DNA of 64,000 nucleotides from Nitrospirales bacterium (lineage in GTDB: Bacteria; Nitrospirota; Nitrospiria; Nitrospirales; UBA8639). The stretch covers positions 2,419-66,418 of the forward strand of contig JAAXIB010000088.1 in the NCBI GenBank assembly GCA_012270585.1, read 5' to 3'. Position 1 is the stretch's first letter, and every line of letters begins with the position of its first letter. The notes under the pieces were generated by a model. That model was not told the DNA's origin. It did not search any database and saw only the letters and a program-made list of their open reading frames with translations. Shown here piece after piece: positions 46,828 to 55,957 of the stretch. The position numbers and the translations under genes were made by a program.

Positions 46828-47226
46828 TTATCGGGTAATGATGGTAAAGCGAATGGACCCTTCGGTCACATGGCCGTCGATCGCCAATACTTTGTACTGC
46901 ACGTTGTAAACGCCCGGTCGCAGCGGCGGAATTTTGGCCACAACCGTATTCTTCGTCGAAGCGTTCGTCACACCCAATGGAGTGAGGACTTCCTGCAGAT
47001 CGACAAGGTTGACTTGAGCAATGAATGGTTCGAGGATAGCATTAAAATGCAAGACAACCTGGTCGGGACTGGCTCGTAAAACAGACCCGTGCATGGGAAA
47101 AGATTCAACCATGACCCCATGAGACAGAGCCGTCTGAAAAGAAACCAAGCACAGCACGAGGGCACACGGCACAGCAAGCAGGCCGGGACAACGGTTCAGA
47201 AAGGAAACTTTCAACTTCGACGCCAT
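46828..47226 (-). CDS. copC: CopC-family periplasmic copper-binding protein
   Basis: 132 aa. The signal peptide ends at ALS, leaving His36 as mature N-terminus (HGVMVESFP), the usual N-terminal copper-binding His. The Ig-like core has PDQVVLHFNAILEPFIAQV, RPGVYNVQYKVLAIDGHVTEGSIRF with a second conserved His. It delivers copper to CopD or buffers it. It is 13 bases upstream of copD on the minus strand. Confidence 0.92.
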   Translation of the reverse strand: MASKLKVSFLNRCPGLLAVPCALVLCLVSFQTALSHGVMVESFPMHGSVLRASPDQVVLHFNAILEPFIAQVNLVDLQEVLTPLGVTNASTKNTVVAKIPPLRPGVYNVQYKVLAIDGHVTEGSIRFTIITR

Positions 47227-47369
47227 TGAGTGAAAGATGAGCGATGATGCAACGTCCAGGCCAAAGAGTACTCAAGGACAACGTACGATTTCAAGAGAGT
47301 CGGCAACACCGATCAGGATCCCCGGCTCACGCAAGGCTCGGTTGGACAAGCATCCACGAAAGACACGCC

Positions 47370-48377
47370 ATGTTTAGAAGAATCGCGATGTACGTTGCTT
47401 GGGGCACATGCCTGCTCACCCCTTCACTGCTTTTGGCAAACGCATCCGATTTTGCCGAAATTGTCGAGCAAGCCAAGCACGGGACCGTGGGTATTCTTAC
47501 TCAATCGACTTCGCCAGAGGGGAATTCTTTCTCCGTGAGAGGATCAGGAATTTACCTGGGAGACAGGTATATCCTGACCGCCCGTCATGCCACGAAACGC
47601 CCGGGAAGTGGAACAACCGCTGATCCTCAGCACATTTCCGTTATTTCGAGCACGTTCGAAGAAGCGTCTGCCACGTTGGTCGGCGTGAATCGATTTTTGG
47701 ATGTTGCCCTGTATCGCATTCCCCAAGAGATGTTGCCTCACGGGCTCTCTGCCAGGAAGTTCAGCCAGGCTGAGGCCTTGCCGGGAGAACGAGTCTTCAC
47801 CGTAGGGTACCCATTGGGTTGGGGGCCTGTCATCAGCTATGGATACATCGGCAATCCCGATACGTTTTTGCAAACGATTCAATCACGTCTCCTGCAAGTC
47901 GATCTTTCAGCGTGCAGTGGCAATTCCGGCGGAGGGTTGTTCAATACACAAGGAGAAATCACCGGCATTATCCACGCGATCATTCAAACCGAAACGACCC
48001 GGGAGGAACGTCGTTGCAGCCGGTTTGCCTTTGCCGTCCCCGGACCGTTGGTCCACAAGATCGTGACGGCCCTCATAGAGGGGAAGCCTTTTCACTTTTC
48101 AAAACTCGGGCTGCAACTCGACTCCGTCAAAATCGGAACACAATGGCACATGGCCGTAGCTCAAGCAACGGGACCGGCTCGACGGGCAGGCTTCAAGAAA
48201 GGAGACGTGCTTCTGTCCATCGACAACCAGCCGGTCGCCTCGGCGAGCCAATTGAAAACCTATGTGATCGAACAGACACGACCTTTTCAGGCCGTCAGCA
48301 TCCGCATCCTGCGGGATCATAGAGAAAAAGTCATACGAGTGATTCTGGGAAAATCCCTTCCTTCACCTCTTGAGTGA
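47370..48377 (+). CDS. Exported trypsin-like protease with PDZ domain
   Basis: 335 aa from ATG 47370 with a signal peptide (MYVAWGTCLLTPSLLLANA). The HtrA/DegP-like triad is visible: LTARHATK (His), NRFLDVALYRI (Asp) and VDLSACSGNSGGGLF (Ser in GNSGG). The C-terminal 100 residues form a PDZ domain (ARRAGFKKGDVLLSIDNQPVASASQL). It is smaller than DegP (one PDZ). The wider frame starting at 47244 is not signal-like. It is divergent from copC and followed by the VKOR gene. Confidence 0.87.
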   Translation: MFRRIAMYVAWGTCLLTPSLLLANASDFAEIVEQAKHGTVGILTQSTSPEGNSFSVRGSGIYLGDRYILTARHATKRPGSGTTADPQHISVISSTFEEASATLVGVNRFLDVALYRIPQEMLPHGLSARKFSQAEALPGERVFTVGYPLGWGPVISYGYIGNPDTFLQTIQSRLLQVDLSACSGNSGGGLFNTQGEITGIIHAIIQTETTREERRCSRFAFAVPGPLVHKIVTALIEGKPFHFSKLGLQLDSVKIGTQWHMAVAQATGPARRAGFKKGDVLLSIDNQPVASASQLKTYVIEQTRPFQAVSIRILRDHREKVIRVILGKSLPSPLE

Positions 48378-48483
48378 GGGAGATCTTTGCGTCCTCCACA
48401 CGGCAACGAGTATCATGCATTACGTCCCGACGTGATCAAAACGAAAGCATTGCCTCCCGTTTCCATTCGCAAAGGACGTGACA

Positions 48484-49371
48484 ATGGTAAAGCAACGTAA
48501 AAAGCGAAGAACTGCAAATGCCGAAAGCACCGAGCATCTCTCGCATTCTCCTGCGACTCGCGTACCGGCCCCGAATGCCCCGCTCACCATCGTCCTGCTT
48601 GTACTGGTCCTTTTCGGAATTGTGCTGACGACGTACCTCAGTTATACCGCCTCGTTCGAGACGCACCCGGCTTTCTGCGGCGAAGGGTCGGGATGCGATC
48701 TGGTACAAAGCAGTCGCTGGTCGACGTTTCTGGGAATGCCCATGGCCACGTGGGGCCTGTTCACCTATCTGGTGATGGCGGCACTGGCATGGCGAGCCAG
48801 GACAAAACCCGGGAGTTGGACGCTCATGGTATTCGTCGCAGTCGGCGGGTTCGGTGTCAGTGCCTACCTGACCGCGATCTCAATCGTGGAAATCGAAGCG
48901 ACCTGTTCCTACTGTCTCGCTTCATTCGGTACCATCACGGCCATCATGATCCTGACCCTCGTACAGCGACCTCCCGACTGGTCAACGTCGTTGAAAGAAG
49001 CGAGCGTGGTTGCCGTGCTCATCATCGGCGTGCTCCATCTGCATTACAGCGGGGTGTTCGACGAAGCAGCCGGCCCCGAGGATCCGCAACTCCAGGCCTT
49101 GGCCATTCATCTTAATGAAACCGGAGCCAAGTTTTACGGCGCTTATTGGTGCCCCCGCTGCCAGGAGCAGAAAGCCCTGTTCAAAGCATCCGCTGACCGT
49201 CTTCCTTACGTGGAATGCAGCTCCGGGGGGCGCGGCAGCCCCCTTACCGCGCCATGCGTGGCAAACGACATTCGCAGTTACCCGACCTGGATCATCGACG
49301 ACCAACGCTACACCGGCTTACAGACCCCTCGAACACTCGCCGGTGCCGCCGGTTTCGCTTGGAAGGAGTAA
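48484..49371 (+). CDS. Vitamin K epoxide reductase-thioredoxin fusion
   Basis: 295 aa. The N-terminal VKOR domain has four to five helices, the loop cysteines HPAFCGEGSGCDLVQSS, the TFLGMPMATWGLFTYL motif and the active CSYC pair in IEATCSYCLASFG. The C-terminal third is a thioredoxin-like domain with GAYWCPRCQEQKALF and an SYPTWIID cis-Pro segment. Such bacterial fusions oxidise exported proteins to form disulfides using quinone. It lies between the protease and the molybdoenzyme gene. Confidence 0.92.
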   Translation: MVKQRKKRRTANAESTEHLSHSPATRVPAPNAPLTIVLLVLVLFGIVLTTYLSYTASFETHPAFCGEGSGCDLVQSSRWSTFLGMPMATWGLFTYLVMAALAWRARTKPGSWTLMVFVAVGGFGVSAYLTAISIVEIEATCSYCLASFGTITAIMILTLVQRPPDWSTSLKEASVVAVLIIGVLHLHYSGVFDEAAGPEDPQLQALAIHLNETGAKFYGAYWCPRCQEQKALFKASADRLPYVECSSGGRGSPLTAPCVANDIRSYPTWIIDDQRYTGLQTPRTLAGAAGFAWKE

Positions 49372-49442
49372 CAACGAAGCCCGAAACCTTACGGATTGGC
49401 TTGAATCACCAGCCAGGATAAACGAAGAAAGAAGAGCGTCAT

Positions 49443-50090
49443 ATGGAATTTAGCCAAAACCCCTTTCAAGCTAAACAGAAAATGGCTCAGCACCGTCGTG
49501 AGATCTCCGGGCGTGAAGTTGACGAAGAATATCAGGATGATCGCCTCCCCCCCGGGCAGCATATCGTCAATAATTGGCCCGTCCTAGACCTTGGATATAA
49601 ACCTCAAATTTCACTTGAAGAATGGAAGCTCACGGTGGATGGGTTGGTTGAGCATCCCATCACGTGGACCTGGAAGGAATATCAGGCTCAGCCACAGCAG
49701 TCGTTTGTGTCCAATTTCCATTGCGTGACCTCGTGGAGCCAGCTTGAAATGAAATGGGTCGGGGTGAGTTTTCGGCATCTACTCGGCTTGGTGTGCCCCA
49801 AGCCGGAAGCCAAATATGTGCTCTTTGAGTCGTATGACGACTATACGACCAACCTACCTCTTTCGGTCTGCGACGACGAGGACGTCTTCCTTGTCCATTC
49901 CTGGAATCACAAACCGCTGTGTAAGGATCACGGAGGACCGGTTCGCATGATTATCCCCAAACGGTATGCATGGAAGGGAGCCAAGTGGGTCAGAACCATC
50001 ACCTTCGTGGAAAAAGATCAAAAAGGGTTCTGGGAAGTGCGCGGGTATTCGAACACCGCCTTGCCGTGGGAAAATGATCGCTATGGGTGA
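49443..50090 (+). CDS. Sulfite-oxidase-fold molybdopterin protein, cytoplasmic
   Basis: 215 aa with no signal peptide. The Mo-binding domain is recognised by the PVLDLGYKPQISLEEWKLTVDG start, SNFHCVTSWSQLEMKWVGVS with the putative Mo-ligand Cys94, HGGPVRMIIPKRYAWKGAKW and VRGYSNTALPW. It corresponds to the YuiH-like subgroup lacking the C-terminal dimerisation domain. Substrate unknown. A second sulfite-oxidase-fold gene with a Tat signal lies at 59156. Confidence 0.87.
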   Translation: MEFSQNPFQAKQKMAQHRREISGREVDEEYQDDRLPPGQHIVNNWPVLDLGYKPQISLEEWKLTVDGLVEHPITWTWKEYQAQPQQSFVSNFHCVTSWSQLEMKWVGVSFRHLLGLVCPKPEAKYVLFESYDDYTTNLPLSVCDDEDVFLVHSWNHKPLCKDHGGPVRMIIPKRYAWKGAKWVRTITFVEKDQKGFWEVRGYSNTALPWENDRYG

Positions 50091-50154
50091 TCGATTGTTG
50101 TGACGGTGACCTTCCAGCTTCTACCCTTTTTCCCCTTCCGATTCATCTTATAGA

Positions 50155-51264
50155 ATGAGCGCCGCAGCTTTTACCATCACACACATTGAACTCTGCCCAC
50201 TGGATCTTCCCCTCACCGATCCCTTTGTCGTCGCAACGGGCCAACTCCAGGTGGCGCAAAATGCCTTCGTGCGACTCACCCTGCATGATGGAACCATCGG
50301 ATACGGCGAGATTGCACCATTTCCCGCCATGACCGGGGAAGATCGCGAGAGCAGTCTGAAGAAAGCTCGAATATTGGGAAAACACCTTCTTGGACAATCG
50401 ACTCTTCATTATCAACGACTCAGCCACGAACTGTCCGAACGCGCCCCAGACGCTCCCTCGGCTCGATGTGGATTGGAAACCGCCTTACTCGATGCCTTGA
50501 CGCGCGCAATTCACGTCCCCCTGTGGGCCTTGTGGGGTGGAGCGGACGTTCGCGCGCGTGAAACGGACGTCACCATTCCCATCGCTTCTTTGGAGCGAAC
50601 CCGGGAACTCGCTCGACAATGGTATGAACGAGGCTTTCGTCTCTTCAAAATAAAAGTAGGCCACGACGTGGACGATGATATTCGCCGGTTGGAAGCCCTT
50701 CATCGTCATTGTGCCGGCGTGGCGTTTGTGATCGATTCCAATCAAGGATACACGCGCGAGGAGGCCGCTACTTTGCTACAAGGTGTCAAGCGGTCTGGCG
50801 GCACGATCATCCTCCTTGAACAACCGCTGGCCAAGGATGATCTTGAAGGTCACGCCAAACTCCGCCGCGATTTCCACGTTCCCGTTGCCGTGGACGAATC
50901 GGCACAATCACTGCGCGACCTCCAAGCCGTTATTCAGCACCGTGCGGCGGACTACGTCAATATCAAAATTACCAAAAGCGGCGTTCTGGACGGGCTCATC
51001 ATGGCAACCGTGGCGAAAGCCGCCGGTCTTCGCGTGATGCTGGGCGGGATGGTGGAAACCAGGGTAGCCATGGGATGTTCCTACAGCCTTGCCATGGGCC
51101 TCGGCGGCTGTCCGGTTCTGGATCTCGACATGCCTTTGTTGCTGGAAACCGATCCGATTGATGGCGGGTATACGTATGAAGGCCCACTGCTTCAACCGTG
51201 GTACGGGCCAGGACTCGACTTCGATATCCCTTCCTTTCAGGCCTCCACATCCGACCGCCTTTAA
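50155..51264 (+). CDS. Enolase-superfamily dipeptide epimerase-like protein
   Basis: 369 aa, muconate-lactonizing subgroup. Catalytic positions are clear: FKIKVG (Lys165, Lys167), VIDSNQGY (Asp194), LLEQPL (Glu221), VAVDES (Asp246, Glu247) and VNIKITKSG (Lys270, Lys273). These two lysine motifs and three acidic ligands match L-Ala-D/L-Glu epimerase-type enzymes of murein peptide recycling; o-succinylbenzoate synthase is the main alternative. The start is ATG 50155. Confidence 0.85.
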   Translation: MSAAAFTITHIELCPLDLPLTDPFVVATGQLQVAQNAFVRLTLHDGTIGYGEIAPFPAMTGEDRESSLKKARILGKHLLGQSTLHYQRLSHELSERAPDAPSARCGLETALLDALTRAIHVPLWALWGGADVRARETDVTIPIASLERTRELARQWYERGFRLFKIKVGHDVDDDIRRLEALHRHCAGVAFVIDSNQGYTREEAATLLQGVKRSGGTIILLEQPLAKDDLEGHAKLRRDFHVPVAVDESAQSLRDLQAVIQHRAADYVNIKITKSGVLDGLIMATVAKAAGLRVMLGGMVETRVAMGCSYSLAMGLGGCPVLDLDMPLLLETDPIDGGYTYEGPLLQPWYGPGLDFDIPSFQASTSDRL

Positions 51265-51536
51265 AACGGAAATGTGCAGATCACTTCCTGTCGCAGCGGC
51301 ATCCTTGCTCCAAGCAGGGAGGCCACCCTCTGCATGCAATGGCTTAGGGTGTGGGGTCACAAGAGGACAACTCCTTCATTCAGGATGAGTATGGTGTGAT
51401 TCGTTCAACAGCCACGGTATCGTTCTCCCATCGCTTGGGATGGGGAAAATCGAGCGATGACCATCCCTTTCCGAACACTTGCATGGCTTGATGTAAGTTA
51501 GATATTATTTTGTTCTTTCTGTGCTTGGAGTCAGCG
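51265..51536. other. Intergenic region, no gene seen
   Basis: 272 bases between the epimerase and the TetR gene. The last 30 bases (TTAGATATTATTTTG) are AT-rich and may be the TetR promoter. No operator palindrome was found by eye. Confidence 0.4.
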
Positions 51537-52204
51537 ATGCCGAGAAGAAAACAATTTGGCGTTGATGATGTTATGCAGAAGGCGATGGTGGCCTTCTGGG
51601 ACCATGGCTATAGGGCGACATCCTTACAGGAACTCGTGGAATGCATGGGTATCAACCGAGCCAGTCTTTATGCCACGTTCGGTGACAAGTATTCTCTCTT
51701 CATCGATACCTTACAGAGCTACAGGCGCACCTACCTCAACCCCTTCTTCGCGGAAAAAATGAAGGCGTATTCGCCCCGCCAAGCCATCTGCGGCTTATTC
51801 GAGGAGATCAGTGAACGGGTTTGAAGGGTGAGGAACGAAACGGGTGTTTTATGATCAATACGGCCCTGGAGTTATCGCCGCATGACGAGAAGGTGGAGAA
51901 GATCGTCCGTCAGACCTTTGTCCAAATCGAAAAAAATTTCTTCCGCAAAATGATCGAACAGGGTCAGACCAGCGGAGAAATTTCCAGGTCAGTGGTTCCG
52001 AGCACGACCGCACGAGCCTTGCTGAGTTTGTTCATCGGGTTGCGGGTGCTTTCCCGCAGCCGTCGCGAGAAAGCTTTGCTGCAGTCGATTACGAACCAGG
52101 TGGAAGCGCTTTTACCCCCTGTGGATCATGCCACCCTTCCCGATCCCATCTCCGTCAAGCGCCATGGTCGCAAAGTCCATGCCAACGTCACTTATGTAGG
52201 ATGA
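51537..52204 (+). pseudogene. TetR-family regulator with one frameshift
   Basis: From ATG 51537 the product starts MPRRKQFGVDDVMQKAMVAFW with the HTH YRATSLQELVECMGINRASLYATFG. The frame stops at TGA 51822-51824 just after LFEEISERV. The rest of the ligand-binding domain (LKGEERNGCFMINTALELS onward to TGA 52202-52204) is open in the next frame from 51821. A missing T in the TTT run near 51818-51822 would restore one 222-aa protein. No classical slippery heptamer in the right phase is seen, so mutation or a sequencing indel is more likely than programmed shifting. Confidence 0.85.
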
Positions 52205-52320
52205 CACAGAGAGGGCTGATTACACACAACTCCGCCGCGATGTTGGTGTCTCCTGCTTTCCTTCTCAGTACGATAACGGTCACACCCTCCGGACCTTAAG
52301 ATCGGTAACGGGGCCTGCAA

Positions 52321-52770
52321 ATGACGTTTCTTATGGCTTTGTGGACCGTGGCAGGGCCTGCAAGTTTTTTTCTTTCTGGTGCTTTTACCCCTGCTTTTAC
52401 CCTGAGCAATCCTGATACGGAAACGTACTCCCAGGACCTGAGCGGAACCTGGGAAATTCAGGAAGAAGACAAAACCTATCATGCGACGTTGGATGCGCAA
52501 GGAAACGGGCCTTATACCCATGAAGGGGGCCGGTTCATCACCACGAAACTGGATGGGCGGTTCTGGTCAGGGAAATGGGTTCAAACCGGAAATGACCGCG
52601 AAGGAGAGTTTGAAGTCCTGCTGTCAGAAGATTTTTTAACTGCCGAAGGGAACTGGTGGTACACCCGCGTCGGCGAATACCTCGCCATTCCCCCCAGGCT
52701 CTACGGGGGCTCCTATTTCTTCAGAAGACTTCAAGGAAACCCAACGGGACAAGCTCAACAGCCCCCCTGA
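52321..52770 (+). CDS. Hypothetical exported protein
   Basis: 149 aa. A signal-like N-terminus (MTFLMALWTVAGPASFFLSG) precedes a beta-rich domain with DLSGTWEIQEEDKTYHATL, RFWSGKWVQTGNDREGEFEVLLSED and AEGNWWYTRVGEY. The repeating short strands with Trp recall lipocalin-like or calycin barrels, but no family is certain. Confidence 0.6.
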   Translation: MTFLMALWTVAGPASFFLSGAFTPAFTLSNPDTETYSQDLSGTWEIQEEDKTYHATLDAQGNGPYTHEGGRFITTKLDGRFWSGKWVQTGNDREGEFEVLLSEDFLTAEGNWWYTRVGEYLAIPPRLYGGSYFFRRLQGNPTGQAQQPP

Positions 52771-52879
52771 TCGCATTCTCCTCCTCTGTACCGTCTTTAT
52801 ACGCATGATTCGTCGTTTACTTGCAAGGCACCATGGAACTGGTTAGGATGCCAGAAAGGACCATTTCGCAAGTCTGCCT

Positions 52880-54433
52880 ATGATCCGGATTCCCGTACAG
52901 CGAACACCACGGCGTCTTTTCATCCTTCTTCTGTTCTGCATATTCTGTTTTCCTTCCGCTTCTCAAGGAACAGACCTTGCATCCTTCGAGCAGAAGGTCA
53001 CGGAATACACCGTCAAAAACGGCTGGACTTTTATTCTCGTCGAACGACCCGTAGCCCCGGTTTTTGCTTTTATGACGGCGGTGAACGTGGGATCGGCACA
53101 AGAAGACACGGGCAGGACCGGGCTCGCGCACATGTTCGAACACATGGCCTTTAAAGGTACGCCCCGGCTCGGTACCAGGAACTACAAAGAAGAGCAAAAA
53201 GCCCTGGAGGAGTTGGAACGGGCTTATCAGGCTTATCAGGAAGCCAGGTTGAATTCCGCGTCCGATGCCCAACACGTCGAACACTTGCTGAACATCTATA
53301 AACGCAAGCAAGAAGCCGCCGCGACGTTCGTGAAAAAGAACGAGTTCTCCGACGTGGTTGAGCGGGAAGGCGGGGTTGCCGTCAACGCCTTTACCGGCGC
53401 CGACGTGACCGGCTATTTCTACGCGCTTCCCGCCAACAAGATCGAACTCTTCTGTTATCTGGAATCGGAACGGTTTTTACACCCGGTGTTTCGTGAGTTC
53501 TACGAGGAACGGGACGTAGTCATGGAGGAGCGTCGGATGCGTACGGAAAGCCGGCCTATCGGCCGGCTCCTTGAACAATTCGTGGTCACGGCCTTTACGG
53601 CTCACCCTTATCACCATCCGGTGATCGGCTATGCCAGTGACATTCAATCCTATACCATGACCGATGCCAAACAATTTTTTGAAACCTATTACGTCCCATC
53701 CAACATGGTCACGGCGATTGTCGGAGACATTCACCCGGAGACCCTCATTCCCCTGCTCGAAACGTATTTCGGCCGGATCCCCGGCGGGCCGAAACCTCCG
53801 CCCTTGAGAACCGTAGAACCCCCGTCGATCGCGGAAAAAGTGGTGACCATTAAAGAGTCGGCTCAACCTTTTTATCTGGAAGGGTACCACAAACCGGCAG
53901 CCACGCATCCCGATCAACCCGTGTTCGACGCCATCGACGACATTTTGACGAACGGACGGACCTCCCGGTTTTACCGCTCGCTGGTCCGGGACAAACAAAT
54001 CGCAGTCGACGCCGGAGCTTATGGGGCGTACCCGGGTGAAAAATATCCGCATCTATGGGTGGCATATGCGGTCCCCGCGCGAGGAGTCTCCAATGAAACC
54101 GTTCAGCAAGCCATCCGCGAAGAATTGGAGCGACTGAAAACCGAAGACGTTACGGACGAGGAGTTGACCAAATTCCGGACGAGAGCCAAAGCCAGCCTGA
54201 TCTATTCCTTGAAAAGCAACCTCGGGTTGGCCATGAGCCTGACGAACTACCATACCCTCTTTGGTGATTGGCGCGAACTGTTTCGCTATATTCAACGCTT
54301 TGACCGGGTGACGAAAGCAGACATCCGGCGGATCGCCAGGCAAACGTTTGTTGCATCCAATCGGGTCGTGGCACAAATAGAAACCATCCCCACGACTGCT
54401 TCTCCCAGACCAACCGCACCCCAAGGATCATGA
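52880..54433 (+). CDS. M16 zinc metallopeptidase, catalytic subunit
   Basis: 517 aa with a signal peptide (RRLFILLLFCIFCFPSASQG). The inverted zinc motif HMFEH (His84, Glu87, His88) is present in GLAHMFEHMAFKG, and the third ligand Glu follows in VVMEERRMR. A coiled insertion (about residues 100-155) separates the motif from the rest of the catalytic domain, as in other bacterial M16B proteins. A second M16 domain follows. It degrades peptides in the periplasm, probably as a heterodimer with the product of the next gene, which starts one base later. Confidence 0.92.
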   Translation: MIRIPVQRTPRRLFILLLFCIFCFPSASQGTDLASFEQKVTEYTVKNGWTFILVERPVAPVFAFMTAVNVGSAQEDTGRTGLAHMFEHMAFKGTPRLGTRNYKEEQKALEELERAYQAYQEARLNSASDAQHVEHLLNIYKRKQEAAATFVKKNEFSDVVEREGGVAVNAFTGADVTGYFYALPANKIELFCYLESERFLHPVFREFYEERDVVMEERRMRTESRPIGRLLEQFVVTAFTAHPYHHPVIGYASDIQSYTMTDAKQFFETYYVPSNMVTAIVGDIHPETLIPLLETYFGRIPGGPKPPPLRTVEPPSIAEKVVTIKESAQPFYLEGYHKPAATHPDQPVFDAIDDILTNGRTSRFYRSLVRDKQIAVDAGAYGAYPGEKYPHLWVAYAVPARGVSNETVQQAIREELERLKTEDVTDEELTKFRTRAKASLIYSLKSNLGLAMSLTNYHTLFGDWRELFRYIQRFDRVTKADIRRIARQTFVASNRVVAQIETIPTTASPRPTAPQGS

Positions 54434-54434
54434 C

Positions 54435-55907
54435 GTGAGAGAAGCCGCGTTTCGATATCTCCGGCAAACGTCACGACGTTCGCTGCCATGCGTGATCACG
54501 TGTGCCGTGATCGTTCTTTTACTGACCACGCCGGTGCTCGGTCAGGTGGACACGGTTGAGCAACTGACGTATCCCCCCCTGCCGGATATTCACATTCCTC
54601 AACCGACTCGGGTCGTCCTGGACAACGGCATGGTGGTGTTTCTCCTGGAAGATCACGAACTCCCAACCATCCACGTTTCTGCGCGCATCAAGACCGGCTC
54701 CCGCCTGGAACCGGCAGACAAGGTGGGGCTGGCCGCGCTCACGGGGACCGTCATGCGAAGCGGAGGCACGACGACACGCACCGGCGACCAACTGGATGAC
54801 TACCTGGAAAGCAAGGCTGCCTCCATTGAAACCGGCATCGGCGTCACAGCGGGTTCAGCCTCGATGACGTGCTTGAGCGAAGACTTTTCCGAGGTCTTTA
54901 CGGTCTTCGTCGACGTCCTGCGAAACCCGCGATTCGATCCGGGGAAACTGGCCATCGCTAAAAACAAGGTCATGGCGGGTATCGCCAGGCAAAATGACAA
55001 TCCCGACGGCATCCTGTCCAGGGAGTTTGCGAAGTTGGTGTATGGCAAGGCCTCACCCTATGCGAGGGTCGAGTCTTATGCCACCATCAACAAGATTTCC
55101 CGGCAGGATCTCATCAATTGGCATGCGAAATATTTTGTCCCCAATCGTATCATCCTGGGCCTGGCCGGGGATTTTCAAACGAAGCAGGCGTTGGACTTGG
55201 TGAAACGCACGTTCGGAACGTGGCCACACGGAGAAACATTCGACGATCCGATCGTCCCGTACCAGGCCTCTACCACAAGAAAAGTCTTTTACGTGGAAAA
55301 AGCCGACATGACCCAAGCTCAGATCGTCATCGGACATTTGGGGCTCACGCGAAAACACCCGGACTACCATCCGGTGGTCATTATCAACCAGATCGTAGCC
55401 GGTTCTTTTGGGGCCCGGCTCTTTTCCAACATCCGCTCCAAAAAAGGGTTGGCCTATGACGTGGGTGGTGGGATCGGATTCGGGTGGGACTATCCGGCAA
55501 CCGCCAGTTTTTCAATGTCTACCAAAACGGACACCACGCAAGCAGGCATTGACGCCTTGCTGGAGGAAGCCCGGAAAATCATGGAAACGGAACCCCCTAC
55601 TGAGGAGGAAGTCCACAAGGCCAAAGCCAGTCTCTTGAATTCTTTTGTCTTTTCCGTCGATTCTCCCGGGAAAATCCTCGGGAAATTTCTCACTTATGAA
55701 TATTTCGGATATCCTTCCGATTGGCTTGTCCGCTTCAGAGCGGGCATTGAGAACGCGACCGTGGAGCAGGTACGGAAAGCGGCTCGCACGCACATCAAAC
55801 CGGACCAATTCGTGTTCCTGATTATCGGGCCCCGTCAAGGCACGGCGCCGGCCCTGGCGCGATACGAAATGGTTGAAGAACTCGACATTTCCATACCGGA
55901 ATCGTAA
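54435..55907 (+). CDS. M16 peptidase-like protein, non-catalytic subunit
   Basis: 490 aa from GTG 54435, one base after the stop of the catalytic M16 gene. A signal peptide (VITCAVIVLLLTTPVLGQ) precedes tandem M16 domains. The position of HxxEH is replaced by KVGLAALTGTVMRSGG, so the zinc site is lost. The second domain has the usual substrate-binding features (GSFGARLFSNIRSKKGLAYDV with conserved Arg and Tyr). Catalytic and non-catalytic M16 pairs form heterodimers, as expected here. Confidence 0.9.
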   Translation: MREAAFRYLRQTSRRSLPCVITCAVIVLLLTTPVLGQVDTVEQLTYPPLPDIHIPQPTRVVLDNGMVVFLLEDHELPTIHVSARIKTGSRLEPADKVGLAALTGTVMRSGGTTTRTGDQLDDYLESKAASIETGIGVTAGSASMTCLSEDFSEVFTVFVDVLRNPRFDPGKLAIAKNKVMAGIARQNDNPDGILSREFAKLVYGKASPYARVESYATINKISRQDLINWHAKYFVPNRIILGLAGDFQTKQALDLVKRTFGTWPHGETFDDPIVPYQASTTRKVFYVEKADMTQAQIVIGHLGLTRKHPDYHPVVIINQIVAGSFGARLFSNIRSKKGLAYDVGGGIGFGWDYPATASFSMSTKTDTTQAGIDALLEEARKIMETEPPTEEEVHKAKASLLNSFVFSVDSPGKILGKFLTYEYFGYPSDWLVRFRAGIENATVEQVRKAARTHIKPDQFVFLIIGPRQGTAPALARYEMVEELDISIPES

Positions 55908-55957
55908 TAATAAAAGTCGGTATAATAAGACAAGCCCGGTCGGGCAAAGAGAAACTG

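Noticed and set aside
51815-51830. Programmed -1 frameshift in the TetR gene
   Set aside because: The sequence CGGGTTTGA lacks an X XXY YYZ heptamer in the required phase and no stimulatory structure was seen.
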